This document shows positions 1 to 10,110 of a DNA stretch of 64,000 bases, one piece after another. Every line of letters begins with the position of its first letter. Position 1 is the first letter of the stretch. The notes under the pieces are model-generated. The model did not search any database and was not told the origin of the DNA. It worked only from the letters and a program-made list of their open reading frames with translations. Made by a program: the position numbers and the translations under genes. Source of the DNA: Dermatemys mawii (Eukaryota > Chordata > Testudines > Dermatemydidae); the NCBI GenBank assembly GCA_007922305.1, contig ML677364.1, forward strand, positions 14,117,624 to 14,181,623. Reading direction: 5' to 3'.

Positions 1-344
1 GCAAAAAAGAAAAAAAGCCCTTGCTTGTGATGAGTGGCTCTTACTGGGGCAGACTGCAGTGTGAGTGGGAGCTTGATGATGACTGGCTGTAGCCCAGACT
101 GAGGCAAGGTGGGGATTAGAGAGTTGGGGGTTCCCCAGGAAGGAGAGACCCAGACAGTGAAGGGGAACTGCCAGGGGGCAGCATCCCAGGTAAGAGGACA
201 CTGGGGTCAGGGAGGGACATGGGGCTAGCAGACAGCGAGACACCAGCCTGCAGAGGGCGCTCTGGAAGCCGAAAGAACTAATTCCCGGATGACCAGCAGG
301 AGGCTCCGCAGGGATGGGTCACTGCCCCGCTACGCCATGTTTTT
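1..344. repeat. Unidentified old interspersed repeat
   Basis: GC-rich sequence with a low-complexity feel (purine-rich GGGGG and CAGGAGG words, then a GCAGAGGGCGCTCTGG stretch near 250). The texture resembles decayed turtle LTR-retrotransposon sequence and differs from the AT-rich DNA after 515. I see no terminal repeats, no target duplication and no coding motif, so the call rests on composition and a general impression only. It may continue beyond the left edge. Confidence 0.3.
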
Positions 345-515
345 CATCTATAGGCCTCCAAGTGCTTTACAAGGGAGAGTAAGTGCCATTGTCCCCAGTT
401 AAGAGATGGGGATAATAAGATGAAGTAACTTTCACAAACTTACACACAGCTCAGGTCTCCTGACTTCCAGCCCAGTGCCCCATTCACTAAGCCTTAGTAC
501 TTAGTACCGAGGAAT
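345..515 (-). repeat. MIR-type tRNA-derived SINE
   Basis: Shows the complement of the usual MIR order: AAGTGCTTTACAA, then AAGAGATGGGGATAATAA, then a core like AAGTAACTT...CACACAGCTCAGGTCTCCTGAC ending in a CCAGTGCCC...TTCACTAAGCC tail. In MIR sense these read as 'cctcagtttccccatct' and 'gccacttactagc' stretches. Diverged, with no flanking target duplication left, as expected for a family that predates the amniote radiation. Confidence 0.7.
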
Positions 516-1187
516 AGACCTGAGCAAATAAGTGATTTGTTCAGTCCCCAAACAGAAAAAAAAAAACCCATTCTGTACAAACCAAAAGTTTTCATTTTTT
601 CTTGCTAAAACAAAACACCAAAATAATTTCATTTCAACCTCGTTTAGCCCCCTTCATTCTAAGCCTTACCACTGTGCCCCCTGAGGTTCTTCACTCCCCC
701 TTTCCTAGACCTGCAGAGCTGAAGTAACATTCCCTTCCCAAGCTGCAGCATCAGCTTCAGGGGCTCTTCAGCCCCCTCTGTCCCTCCCAAGTCACGTGCT
801 GGGAAGGGAGCAGAAACAATGTCCCGTCCATGTTTCTCATAGGAGCAGAAGGGAGCAAAGTTGTGCTGAGCTGCTGGGCTCTTTGCTCCTTTTTCCCCAT
901 CTTCTCCTTTGAGAATGGCAAGTCAAGGGGAAAGACATTTTCAGCTTCCAACAGGGCTGAACTTCAGGGGGAGGCTGGATTATTTCCCGACAAAGAACTC
1001 CAGCCCTCTCTGAAGTCCTGTCACTCACGAGAAAATGGTGAGCATTGGAAAGACTGCAGTACTTAGCTATAATTAGTTATCTGGTAACAAATGGGAACTT
1101 TAGCTTGGAATCCTATGTTTCTTATAGAATTATGTAATATAATTTCATGAAAACAACAATTAAAAAAATACCCAAGCTGATGACTAA
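516..1187. other. Single-copy spacer, no feature seen
   Basis: Mixed-composition DNA. Short overlapping frames near 757-1066 lie on both strands and look like chance frames: no recognisable domain, no splice-bounded conserved exon, no repeat ends. An A-run lies at 557-567. Confidence 0.4.
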
Positions 1188-1860
1188 GGGTATGGTTACA
1201 CTTACAAGATTATAGCGCTATAGGTTATAGCGGTCCCCTTATACAGGAATATGTATAGCGCTATTGTATGTCCACACTCAGATGCTCCTGCGGTATAGCA
1301 TGGCCACATTTGGGGCACTTAATGCGGCATTAAGAGCAGCGCATTAGGGCAGGTATCCCAGCATTCAGCTGGGTGCAACGTGCTTTTTAAACGAGGGGGG
1401 TGAGGGGGGACGCGTTGTGTGTATGCAGAGGGAGAGAGACAGTGGTTTTTCCGTTTTTCTGAAAGCCTGTCAGTGAGCCTCCGTTCACAGAAGGCTTTGT
1501 TTTCACACAGGCTCCCTCCTTAAACATTTGCATTGCTTATCTGCCGAGATAAGAAAGAAACTCTAAAGAGGTACTTCCGCATTCCTCCAGCCGAGTTCAA
1601 AACAAAGGGAAGAGACGTCAATTGCCTTAAATGGCTCTAGGCATCTCCAGAGATTACTTGTAGCGCAGTGGGTGTCCACATCCTTGCTGTAGCGCTACAG
1701 CAGCTGCGCTACAGCCCTTATTCCCCATGCGGAGGTGGATTAATAGCGCTATAACTCAGCAGTTATAGCGCTCTACGTGCCTTGCCAGTGTGGACGGGGA
1801 GGAGGTTATAGCGCTCGTGGGGGCTTTATAGCACTATAAAGTGCCAGTGTAACCATGGCC
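1188..1860. mobile_element. Harbinger-type non-autonomous DNA transposon (MITE)
   Basis: A 673-bp element with terminal inverted repeats: left end GGGTATGGTTACACT, right end AGTGTAACCATGGCC. Both ends are flanked by TAA (1185-1187 and 1861-1863), the 3-bp duplication typical of PIF/Harbinger. Inside both ends the palindromic word TATAGCGCTATA or close variants recurs (about 1213, 1227, 1255, then 1743, 1764, 1806, 1826), so the subterminal parts are dense in AGCGCT. The centre (about 1400-1640) is unrelated to the ends and shows no transposase. The family is inferred from TIR and duplication size. Confidence 0.85.
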
Positions 1861-1863
1861 TAA

Positions 1864-2359
1864 AAGTTTGTTCTATTCCAGTTCTTAAAACTCAGTCAGC
1901 CAACAAAGCACTTAATGAGGATTTGATCTTTATCATAAACAGTAGAAAATTTACCATCAGACATTTGTCTGAATTTTAGTTCTAGTCCTACACATATTCC
2001 TCTTGTTGTGTGGATTGAATGTGTTCAGGCTATTTGCTGGAATATATTTTCAGAGAAGGGATATAACACTCTGTCACTGTATTACAGCAGTTCAGGTGTG
2101 TTTTGGATGCGTTTTTAAAGGCGATGTTTAGAGAGAATCCTGAACAAATGGAGTGAATGATGGGAAAAAAACTTCCAAGTTTTCTGCTGGAAATAAATTT
2201 CTTGGAGGCACATTTTAGGAGCACATAGACCAGATTTCTGAGTGAGTTGCTTTCTTCCATAAATTGTCATTCTTCTATGAACATCTTTGTGACACATAGC
2301 ACTTGTACTGGATGATGCCATGAGAGTATTTTGAGAAGCAAGTTGATAAACAAGCCGAA
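1864..2359. other. Single-copy spacer
   Basis: No repeat ends or coding signal recognised. Two overlapping minus-strand frames (2030-2363) have no recognisable domain and are treated as chance. Confidence 0.4.
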
Positions 2360-2364
2360 CCACT

Positions 2365-2678
2365 TGTTATGCTCTGATGCACCCCAGAACAGCAATCCCA
2401 AAACACAAGGAAATTGAAGCAAGACACACAGGGAGGTGGTTAACTAGATATCATGATTGTATCATGTTTTAACTAAGTCAGCAACAGCCTGAACAAAACA
2501 CTATCACAGTCCACATGGCAAGTGTGTAGCAGCAGGCCCTGAGTAACTGCATACACCTAGAGCTATGTGGTACATGCACACTGGAACAGGAAGTGGAACA
2601 CAGAGTTCAGAGAGCAGGAACAGGAATAGGGAGCAGAGAGAAATAATCAGGAAGGCAAGACACACACTAGCCATCACA
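2365..2678 (-). repeat. 3' LTR of the gypsy element
   Basis: Begins TG and ends CA on either strand. It aligns end to end with 6050-6363 at identical length but with many substitutions, showing long independent decay. The word TAGCAGCAGGCCCTGAGTAA is shared by both copies. Confidence 0.88.
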
Positions 2679-2697
2679 ACTTCCTTCTCTTTTCCCC
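2679..2697 (-). promoter_or_regulatory. Polypurine tract of the gypsy element
   Basis: Directly next to the 3' LTR. The minus strand reads GGGGAAAAGAGAAGGAAG just before the LTR start TGTGATGG. Position and purine content fit the plus-strand primer site of an LTR retroelement and confirm the minus orientation. Confidence 0.75.
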
Positions 2698-3050
2698 GAA
2701 AAGTTCAGTGATTCCTTACCAGAGACACTAGGTGATCCTGAGGCAGTAGGCTATTTCTCAGAAATGCTTCCAGACTCTTGCCTAACAGACATTCCCTGTC
2801 CAGGCTAGAACACATGGAGTTTTCCAGGGATACGCTTGTTGAAACTTGTATGTTTCCTAGTAACATCAGTCAGCTTCGAGGATGGCAAAGAGGTGGAATG
2901 AACCTGTTCCATCAGCATAGACAACTTGGTCCTCAGCTGAAGAGCTGATAGAATGGAGTTTCTACAGTTTTTTCATGAGGTTTACTCTGACTATCATATA
3001 AACCACAACTCAATGCAATAGGGAAGTCTGTATCTCAACATTCCTCTAAT

Positions 3051-3515
3051 ATGCAAACTGCATGGTTCTTCAGAAGCTCATATGGTCTCGCCACTACCCC
3101 ATTTCCCAGTGAGTGGTGCACAGAGGTTTTATACTATATTTTCCAAATACCGATCAGAAAGCCTTCAAACTTCCTTGACACAAAAGTGTCCTATTATCTG
3201 AAACAAAGTTCTCTGGTAGGCCAAACATCACACCTAAAGTGCTTAGGTGAGAAATGAACTCCTCTGAATGCAAAGGGGCAACATAATCCTTAATTATCAA
3301 TTATAATAGTAAAAATCCATAATTGTCAACAATATGTAACCATACAGTGCAGTTGCAGGCCAATAATATCCTCTCCAATTCTCTGCCATGGTCTGTCTAT
3401 GACTACTGGTTTCAAAGGGGCCAGAGGAGCAGTAGTTTCATGCATTGTGCAGGCTGAGCATGCCTTCAGATGATGCTCAAAAGTCTGAGTGCAACCCTGG
3501 CCACCAATCATAACT
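3051..3515 (-). pseudogene. Integrase remnant of the gypsy element
   Basis: Minus-strand frames show a zinc-binding-like stretch (ACSACTMHET) followed by PWQRIGEDIIG, the usual entry to the integrase catalytic core. Further on, at about 3181-3229, the minus strand reads GLPENFVSDNR, the block around the second catalytic Asp (the usual VSDNG has become VSDNR). Stops and frame changes separate the blocks. Family knowledge: gypsy integrase inserts the cDNA and uses a DDE triad; the final Glu was not identified. Non-functional. Confidence 0.75.
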
Positions 3516-4020
3516 ACTCAGAAGTTTCTTCACCTTTGTCATTCTCACGTCCTTCACAAGCTCCATCCAGGACTATTTGTCATAACACCAGTGGGATGAT
3601 CGCCCGGGCTCTTCTACATATGATATGTTAAGGAGCATGCCTTCATGATGAGCTCAGATTGAATTTTGTAGAATATAGCGAAAGGTTATCTTAAGGACTG
3701 GGTCTGTCCAGTCTGCTTGCAGGTATATCACCGTGCAAAGTTCAGCATCTTGAAGATTGGTGTCAATGGTCTGCCTTACGTCAATCAGCATATCTTTCAG
3801 TGAAAAAAACATAGGTGGTACTCTGCCATTTCTGCATAGCAGGGTGCCAATGGAGCAGCATTTCTTGAAAGAACATCAGACATAAATTACGTCTTCTTTT
3901 GATATGTATTAAAGTCAAATTAAAGATATACTATGACAACTGACTAATCCACTGCTGTACCCTCACACTCTGCAGGCTAGTGGCTTTATGATAGAGGCCC
4001 AAAATAGGCAAACAAACAGA

Positions 4021-4115
4021 TGCTAATGTAAGAGTCTTCCCACATGGTAGACTTTGAAGCATACAAGAGTCAAAACCATCATCAAAAATTCTAGCTCAGT
4101 CTGGGAATACTTTGC
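4021..4115 (-). pseudogene. Possible RNase H remnant of the gypsy element
   Basis: A minus-strand segment reads like the gypsy RNase H block that follows 'YAQIEKELLA': QTELEFLMMVLTLVCFKVYH. The similarity is partial and judged by eye. Frameshifts isolate it from RT upstream and integrase downstream. It sits in the expected place in the pol order. Confidence 0.5.
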
Positions 4116-4462
4116 TTGTATCAGGCTGAGTGTACAGGATGCAAATATAACCTGCCATCCCTCCTGGAGCAGAATTGTGCCCAGACCCCCATTGTATGCA
4201 TCAGACTAAATCACTATAGGCTTCCTTGGATCAAAATAAACATGGGACTGGGTTTGACAGAAGGCTTGACACAGGGCCTCTTTAATCCAAAACAAATGTT
4301 CCTGGCCCTGGGTTAAATCCCACAGCAGCTTGGCAAGGGCAGTAAAACTGGGCACAGCACGGCCACCTGTCTATCGAGCGGGGCAAAGGAACCAACATAA
4401 ACTGCTACAACCAGTGGGTAACATTAGCAAAGCAACAGTTTGTAGCTGTTTAGGTATCAGTT

Positions 4463-5080
4463 TCACATCATTGACAAAGAATGCCCTAGAAACACAACAG
4501 CATCTACTGCAAAACTGCACCTGGGCATATTCAACTTTATGGCTGCTTGTTGGAGTCGGGTTAGCACCTGGTCCAGAATAGCATTATGTTCAGGAGGGGT
4601 CTTAGCAAAGATGAAAATGTCATCCAAATAGCAACAGTCACTGTGCATATAATTAAGGAGCTGAGAGACCACTCTCTGAAATCCTCAGAAGCAGAAACTA
4701 AACCAAAAGGAAGTGGTTAACAGCAGTACCTCCAAAATGGTGTGCTGAAAATCAAAAACAACTGCAAACTTTCAGCCACAGGCATTTGCCAACAACCGGA
4801 TCAGTAATCCAAGACAAAGAAAATCCAGAACTCACTTACCCGGCATGTCACCTCTTTGAAGTTTGGCAGTTGTATCTGCTCACATTTCACATATTTATTA
4901 AGTGCCCTATAATCTGTTCACAACTGAATGTCACCATTCTTCTTGTATACTATCACTGTGGGTGAGTTCCAATCTGTAGGCCCTTCCACCTGCTGAATGA
5001 TACCATTATCTTTCACACACTTCAATTCTGCTCTGATTGTGTCACAGGTGTGGAAGATACTTAACATGCAGATAGAGCAG
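4463..5080 (-). pseudogene. Reverse transcriptase remnant of the gypsy element
   Basis: Minus strand. The N-terminal RT block appears at about 4918-5030 (GIIQQVEGPTDWNSP, then KKNGDIQL). The catalytic box CCYLDDIFIFAKTPPEH lies at about 4585-4640, with both Asp of YLDD kept (4619-4630). It is followed by the palm stretch ending FLGHSL. At least two frameshifts and several stops separate these blocks, so no full polymerase could be made. The RT is the clearest family marker of the whole element. Confidence 0.85.
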
Positions 5081-5090
5081 AGGGCTTGGT

Positions 5091-5213
5091 TTGGGTGACC
5101 AGATGATCCGATTTTAGAGAGACAGACCCGATTTTGGCATCTTCTTCTCATGTAGGCTCCTACTACCCCCCACCCTCTGCCCCAATTTTTCACATTTTCT
5201 ATTGGTCACCCTA
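5091..5213. mobile_element. hAT MITE nested in the gypsy element
   Basis: A 123-bp element with ends TTGGGTGACCA and TGGTCACCCTA as imperfect inverted repeats. A perfect 8-bp host duplication GGCTTGGT is present on both sides (5083-5090 and 5214-5221), diagnostic of hAT transposition. It interrupts the region just before RT and therefore post-dates the gypsy insertion. Confidence 0.9.
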
Positions 5214-5329
5214 GGCTTGGTGCTTGAATCCAACTGCAGAGAGTATACACCTCCAGTGAACAGAATACCCGCACCATTAAATAAATCATGGTATCTCTGA
5301 ATGATACACAGCACACTAACTTAAAGAGC

Positions 5330-5760
5330 CTTCCTTCCCACAGGCCCGGCATATGGCAGTTCTAGCCAGCCAGGCAGAGAAATTGGCCAAGTGATCCATA
5401 TTACCACAACAGAAACACTGAGGAGCTGACAACTTTTGCTGCTGAGACTGTGGAGTGGGACTAGGTAGCATCACAGGACTGTGGGTGATAGATGCAGAAG
5501 GAACAGCCTAAGGTTGACACAAAGATAACAGCAGTCTGAGATATAGCACACTTTTCAGCCCAAGCCCTTTAAATGCCTTATGCTTAGCAGTGGCAACATC
5601 AAAAGGTAGAGTTGTAGCATTGTCAGCAAGTAACTGTTTGCCTGAGGAATCATTGGCTATGCCTATCACAAAAATATCCCTGAGCATGATCATCATTATG
5701 TCCCTGCATTCACAGTCCTGGGCCAACCACTGTAAATTCACGTATAGTTTCATTGGTCTG
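5330..5760 (-). pseudogene. Gag remnant with two zinc knuckles, gypsy element
   Basis: The minus-strand frame at 5508-5753 resembles the C-terminal part of vertebrate gypsy Gag (LAQDCE, then IFVIGIANDS, then KQLLADNATTLPFD). Downstream, at 5340-5420, it reads CFCCGNMDHLANF then CRACGKEGS: two CCHC-type knuckles. The first has lost its last Cys (now Phe) and the second its His (now Ser). Gag packages retroelement RNA in cytoplasmic particles; the knuckles bind nucleic acid. A stop and a deletion follow, and no aspartic protease motif is found before RT. Confidence 0.7.
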
Positions 5761-6049
5761 CTGGTAAGATTAAAAAGTTTTCCTTTTTAGGAGAACAGAA
5801 TCTCCAGTCCCAAAATACTCTTTGAGGTGCTGCACAGTCACACCAAAAGAGGACTTTGGCTCCAGGAGTCCATAAAAATATCAATGCCATCATGGCCTAA
5901 GCAGTTCTGCAGCAAGGGTAATTTAGCACTATTGGAGAGTTGCAGCATCTGCACATAGGTCTGAAAATTCTAAATAAAGTATCACTAGTCCACAGCTGAA
6001 GGATGTACAGGCAGCATGGGTTGCAGAATAAAAGCACTCGTTGCCATAA

Positions 6050-6363
6050 AGTTATGCTGTGAGACACCCCAGAACTGCAATCCCAAGACACAAGGAAATC
6101 AAAGCAAGACATGCAGGTAGCTAGTCAATTAAATCATGTTAATAACCATGAACCAGTTAAGTCAGCAATAGTCTGAATAAAACATAGTCTTCCAAATGGC
6201 AGATGTGTAGCAGCAGGCCCTGAGTAACTGCACACAACCAACACACACAAAGTGGAAATCTTTGTTCAGGGAACAGGACCCAGGAAACAAACAGAAACAG
6301 GGAGCAGGACATGATAATTAGGAAGGCCACACACATGCATACACACTCACACTAGTCATGAGA
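6050..6363 (-). repeat. 5' LTR of the gypsy element
   Basis: A 314-bp copy equal in length to 2365-2678. The terminal dinucleotides have mutated (starts AG, ends GA on the plus strand) while the other copy keeps TG..CA. Followed by host CCACT at 6364-6368. Confidence 0.88.
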
Positions 6364-6368
6364 CCACT

Positions 6369-6879
6369 ATGCTAATGTAAGCCAGAGAGGATGAAAATGT
6401 CAGCAGGGTAAATTGGAGTGGCACTGTATCTATGTTGTGGGAGACCACTGTTTGAGTGAGTGGGAGAGGAATGGTGAAAGGGATGACTCCTATTTTAATT
6501 CTGCTGGTTTGATAACTTTCCTATAAATGTTTCCAAAAAGAGCATTTGTAATTCTTTTGCTCCGAAATGAATCCTCAGCTGGGTCCAGCTCCATTGATGT
6601 CAATAGAGCAACACTGATTTTTACCAAATGAGGATCTGGCTTCTCATTCTGTAAACATGTCAGAACATTACATTTATATTTTCCAGTTTACCATCCTCCT
6701 TCAGTGTGTTTATATAAATTGTGACATTTTTATGTGACTTTGTAATGTATATCTTTAAGAAATAAGCCAACAAGCTGATTTTAAAAATAGATACATGTCA
6801 GGGCAAGCAGATATGGTGAACAGTGGTTTGTACATGGCTCTCTCACCTCCAAATAAAAGTTTCTATTACCATCTTTTAA
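6369..6879. other. Single-copy spacer
   Basis: AT-rich DNA. One short stretch around 6580-6615 with the word ATTGATGTCAATAGAGC may be a trace of the ancient palindromic repeats described elsewhere in the window. Nothing else recognised. Confidence 0.35.
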
Positions 6880-7240
6880 AATTACTCAGGGAATCAGTAA
6901 TAGCCATTATCTATTATTAAAATAACATTCACAAAGTCATAACCAGAGGCATAATCCAAGGCACTATTTTTCAAGTTGAAAATATATTTCCAATTGATGA
7001 CAGAAGTCCTGGCAGCAATTTCAGCTCCTGGTTATTTGAGTACCCTGGGATGACAGAGAGTTGTATAATTAATGGCAGTTATGCTGGACATGCTCTGATA
7101 AGAAATGATGGGCTTGCCATTTACAAACATCAAATTTTACGAGCTGGAAATGAAATGCAGTCATAACAGGCCAACGGACCAAAGAGTGAGATGAGCTGTA
7201 ATTTCATGATAGCATATCTCGTACTAGCAAAGTAAAACTA
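6880..7240. other. Candidate conserved non-coding element
   Basis: A non-repetitive stretch with dense homeobox-type AT words (TAATTAATGG, TCTATTATTAAAATAAC) and blocks such as GATAAGAAATGATGGGC. It lacks repeat ends, long frames and simple repeats. The texture matches what vertebrate enhancers look like, but conservation cannot be tested from one sequence. Confidence 0.25.
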
Positions 7241-9605
7241 ATTCCCCAAGGAGCTGGATAATGCAGAGGGATTGGCTAGTAGATGGCTAAAATTCTTCAG
7301 CAGTAGCTCAGTTAATCTACAATGTTAAAAATTCTTTATTAAAACAAACATTTTGGCTTTGATCCATCTTTTGTGCTGGGGGGGAATTTATGGGAAAATT
7401 TTACCTATTAATACATTTCACGAATTCTTTCATTTACCTAACAAGTCTAAAAGAGGTTTTGCAGCAAGCCTTGCACAATAAATGGGAGTCAAGGGATTCT
7501 CCTATACACTCATCAGATAGACATTAAACAGAAGGAAGGTCATGAGAGAAAATGGATCAAAATACAGTGGTTTTGGTATATCTGGTTTAAAGTGGGGTTT
7601 TTTTAAGTCTGATCTAGACTTCAAAGTAGCAACTTCTTATCATTCCCACACTTTTCATAATGATAACTCACATAAAAAATGTATCTTCTGCCTAGAAAGA
7701 AAAAGATATGGAGCTATGATCCAATATGTTTAGAATAAGACATGAAAAACAAAAAATGAGTACAGTATATACCTTCATTACATATTAAGTAGAGTGGGAA
7801 GGAGGAAGGGCAAAATGTGTCCCTTGATCTAAAAGATATGAAATACAGTATTTTAATTTCAGCTTGAGCACTGCATAAAACATTTAGCTCCCAAGGTCAA
7901 TATATTTTCGAATCTGTCATTGAAGTTGTTGTTATAAAGATGAATGTTATCGCATTACACAAATATTCAAAGACTGGAGTACCAATACAAAGATGAACTC
8001 AGAAAGGGCCAGATCTTCTCATACAGTGTATCTTTCAGCACCCCTGCTTTGCTGCTTTCTGAATGCTGATAGTGAACTGAAGTCCAGTGTCTTCTAGAAA
8101 ACTATCAAGTCCAAGCTGCATTATTTTAAAACCATTTTATGTTCATACATTCAGATCATGATCACTTTTTAAACTGAAGCTATTTTTTTAAAAAAATCCA
8201 GAACTGAAAAGTGTCCAGAAAGTCACTTTCTTTAGAATGATACAACAAGAACCTAATTTTGACCAATTTTATTTGTACAAATATTCCTGTTGTCCTCCCT
8301 CAGCTAAAGGAAGGGCATCATAATAGGGCATCAATGGATAATTATACAAAGAGAATAGAGATAGGCAGTAATTACAATAAATAGGACAAGCTTGTGAGGG
8401 AGCAGTAGATAGCAATGATTGTATGAAAATCTCATCTCACAAAAATACTACTAGAGCAATAGTCCTACTAAACTACTACCTACTATTAGCAGGTTATTAG
8501 TATGCATGAATGCTGAAGAGCATTTATTTATTTAAAGTAAGGTTTAAACCTTTTCAAGTTAGCCATGAGGGCATAGACAAGGAAGCAATTTGACCATCTC
8601 TTTTATAAATAAGTGGATTAAAACTAAGTGGTGGAACTGCTATGTACTCTGTGAAAACAGAGGTCTCTTCATTTATAACTTCTGAAGTTTTAAAAGTTGA
8701 TTGTAAATATATAAACTACTATTTAAAAAATCCTGAAGTTGGCTAGTATGCTCCCTATTGAGTCCTGATCATTAGCAAATCCTGGGATTTTCCTCCACTC
8801 CCATTTGCAAGCTAGCATCATGTTGTCAAATTTGCAAATGTCATCATCTAGGTTAGAAGAAAAAACAGTTATACAGAAGGAATTGGAGACTGTTCTGCAC
8901 ATAATACTGGATTTACAGTCTGAAATTCTCACAAACTCTGATAGTGTTATCTGATTTCAACAATGGGGAAATAAGAGTTGCAAATTCACTCTGCGTGACA
9001 GGTGGCAGAGTTCCTGCCTTGGCTAGACTTTTCACTTAAAATTTCATCTTCTGCTCTAATGAAATACAATACTGTTCTAGCACTGCAACATTTGGGTTGC
9101 CTGCCTCACTAAACTGCTAGATCTCTAGCAAGGTCTTCCATGTCATACAGTTTGCCTGTGAAAATAGACGCATATTTCCACAACACTGAATTTAGACCTA
9201 TAAAATAAATTAGATAGTTCTATCCTATTTCACCATCATGACAATTTCTTGCCATCTTTTCAAGCCATGATTGGAACTGCAGAAATGTAGTTCAGTTTGA
9301 ACATCCATAGTTCTGCTTATGGTCATAGGTTGTCTCATGAATATCTGCAGCACAACTAGATTGTGAGGGAAGATACCATGATATTATGCCAAGGGTATTA
9401 GTGAGGTAAAAGTTATGATTTATTGATACAGAAGTACTGCATATGAAAGTTCAACACAGAGGGCCTTACTCAAGGGACCATATAACAGCAGGCTTCAGCA
9501 ACCACCTCCCAATAGTCCTTGCTTTGGGGACTGTGTATTAAGCACACTTTTTTTTCCTAGCTGAAGGATAGTGATGCATCTTTAAGAGATTTATGATTTT
9601 GCAAT
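7241..9605. other. Long AT-rich single-copy region
   Basis: No transposon ends, tandem repeats, RNA gene or protein domain recognised. Frames at 7542-7733 and 8723-8932 are short and without known domains. Could be intron or intergenic DNA. Confidence 0.4.
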
Positions 9606-9736
9606 AAGCTGTGTGAACACTCTTATTCTGGTTTATACCAGGCTTATTTTGTTTAGCTTAAGTCAATTAACAACAGGTTTAAGATAAACCAAAATAAGCC
9701 CTGCTTAAACTGAAATAAAAGTGCCCATCCAGGGGA
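9606..9736. mobile_element. Small palindromic MITE (Harbinger-like)
   Basis: Inverted ends: GAACACTCTTATTCTGGTTTA at the left matches the complement of the right end (GGCACTTTTATTTCAGTTTA) with a few changes. The inside is also palindromic (GGCTTATTTTGTTTAGCTTAA against TTAAGATAAACCAAAATAAGCC). The pattern resembles amniote Harbinger-type MITEs rich in GGTTTAA. The target duplication is not clear. Confidence 0.6.
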
Positions 9737-9778
9737 TTTCACCAGTTTAACTACAGGCATTTAAAAAAACAAATTAAC

Positions 9779-10110
9779 AGGCCACAAGGGACCATTATGA
9801 TCATCTAGTCTGATCTCAAGCATACCACAGGTCATATCATTTTACCAAGTAATTCCTGAATCAAGCCTAAAGCAAATTGAGCTATAGAGTAAATTTTAGA
9901 AAAACAACAAATCTTTATTTAAAGACTTCAAATGATGGAAAATCTGCTATATTCTTAGATACTTTGTTCCAATGATTAATTATACTTCCTATTTTAATTT
10001 TGCACCATATTTCTAATCTAAGTTTGTCTAGCTTCAATTTCTAGCCATTCAATCTTTTTGTCTTTATTGTTTCTGAATCACCCATCTTGCCACTTTGGTA
10101 ATGTTCCTGA
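9779..10110 (-). repeat. CR1 LINE 3' fragment
   Basis: Begins with CACAAGGGACCATTATGATC then ATCTAGTCTGA, the complement of the CR1 3' end; the same words occur in the CR1 at 21449. The terminal ATTCTATG microsatellite is missing here. Diverged; no ORF2 sequence seen. Confidence 0.7.

Larger units (their letters stand above)
2365..6363 (-). mobile_element. Degenerate full-length Ty3/gypsy LTR retrotransposon
   Basis: A 4.0-kb element on the minus strand. Two direct copies of a 314-bp LTR (2365-2678 and 6050-6363) bound it. The host duplication CCACT is present on both sides (2360-2364 and 6364-6368), the 5-bp size expected of gypsy elements. Read on the minus strand the order is gag, zinc knuckles, RT, RNase H remnant, integrase, polypurine tract, LTR. 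All frames carry stops and frameshifts, and the internal part (about 3.37 kb) is short for the group: the protease region seems deleted, since the zinc-knuckle segment runs almost directly into the stretch just before RT. A 123-bp hAT MITE is nested at 5091-5213. It cannot move on its own. Confidence 0.9.
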
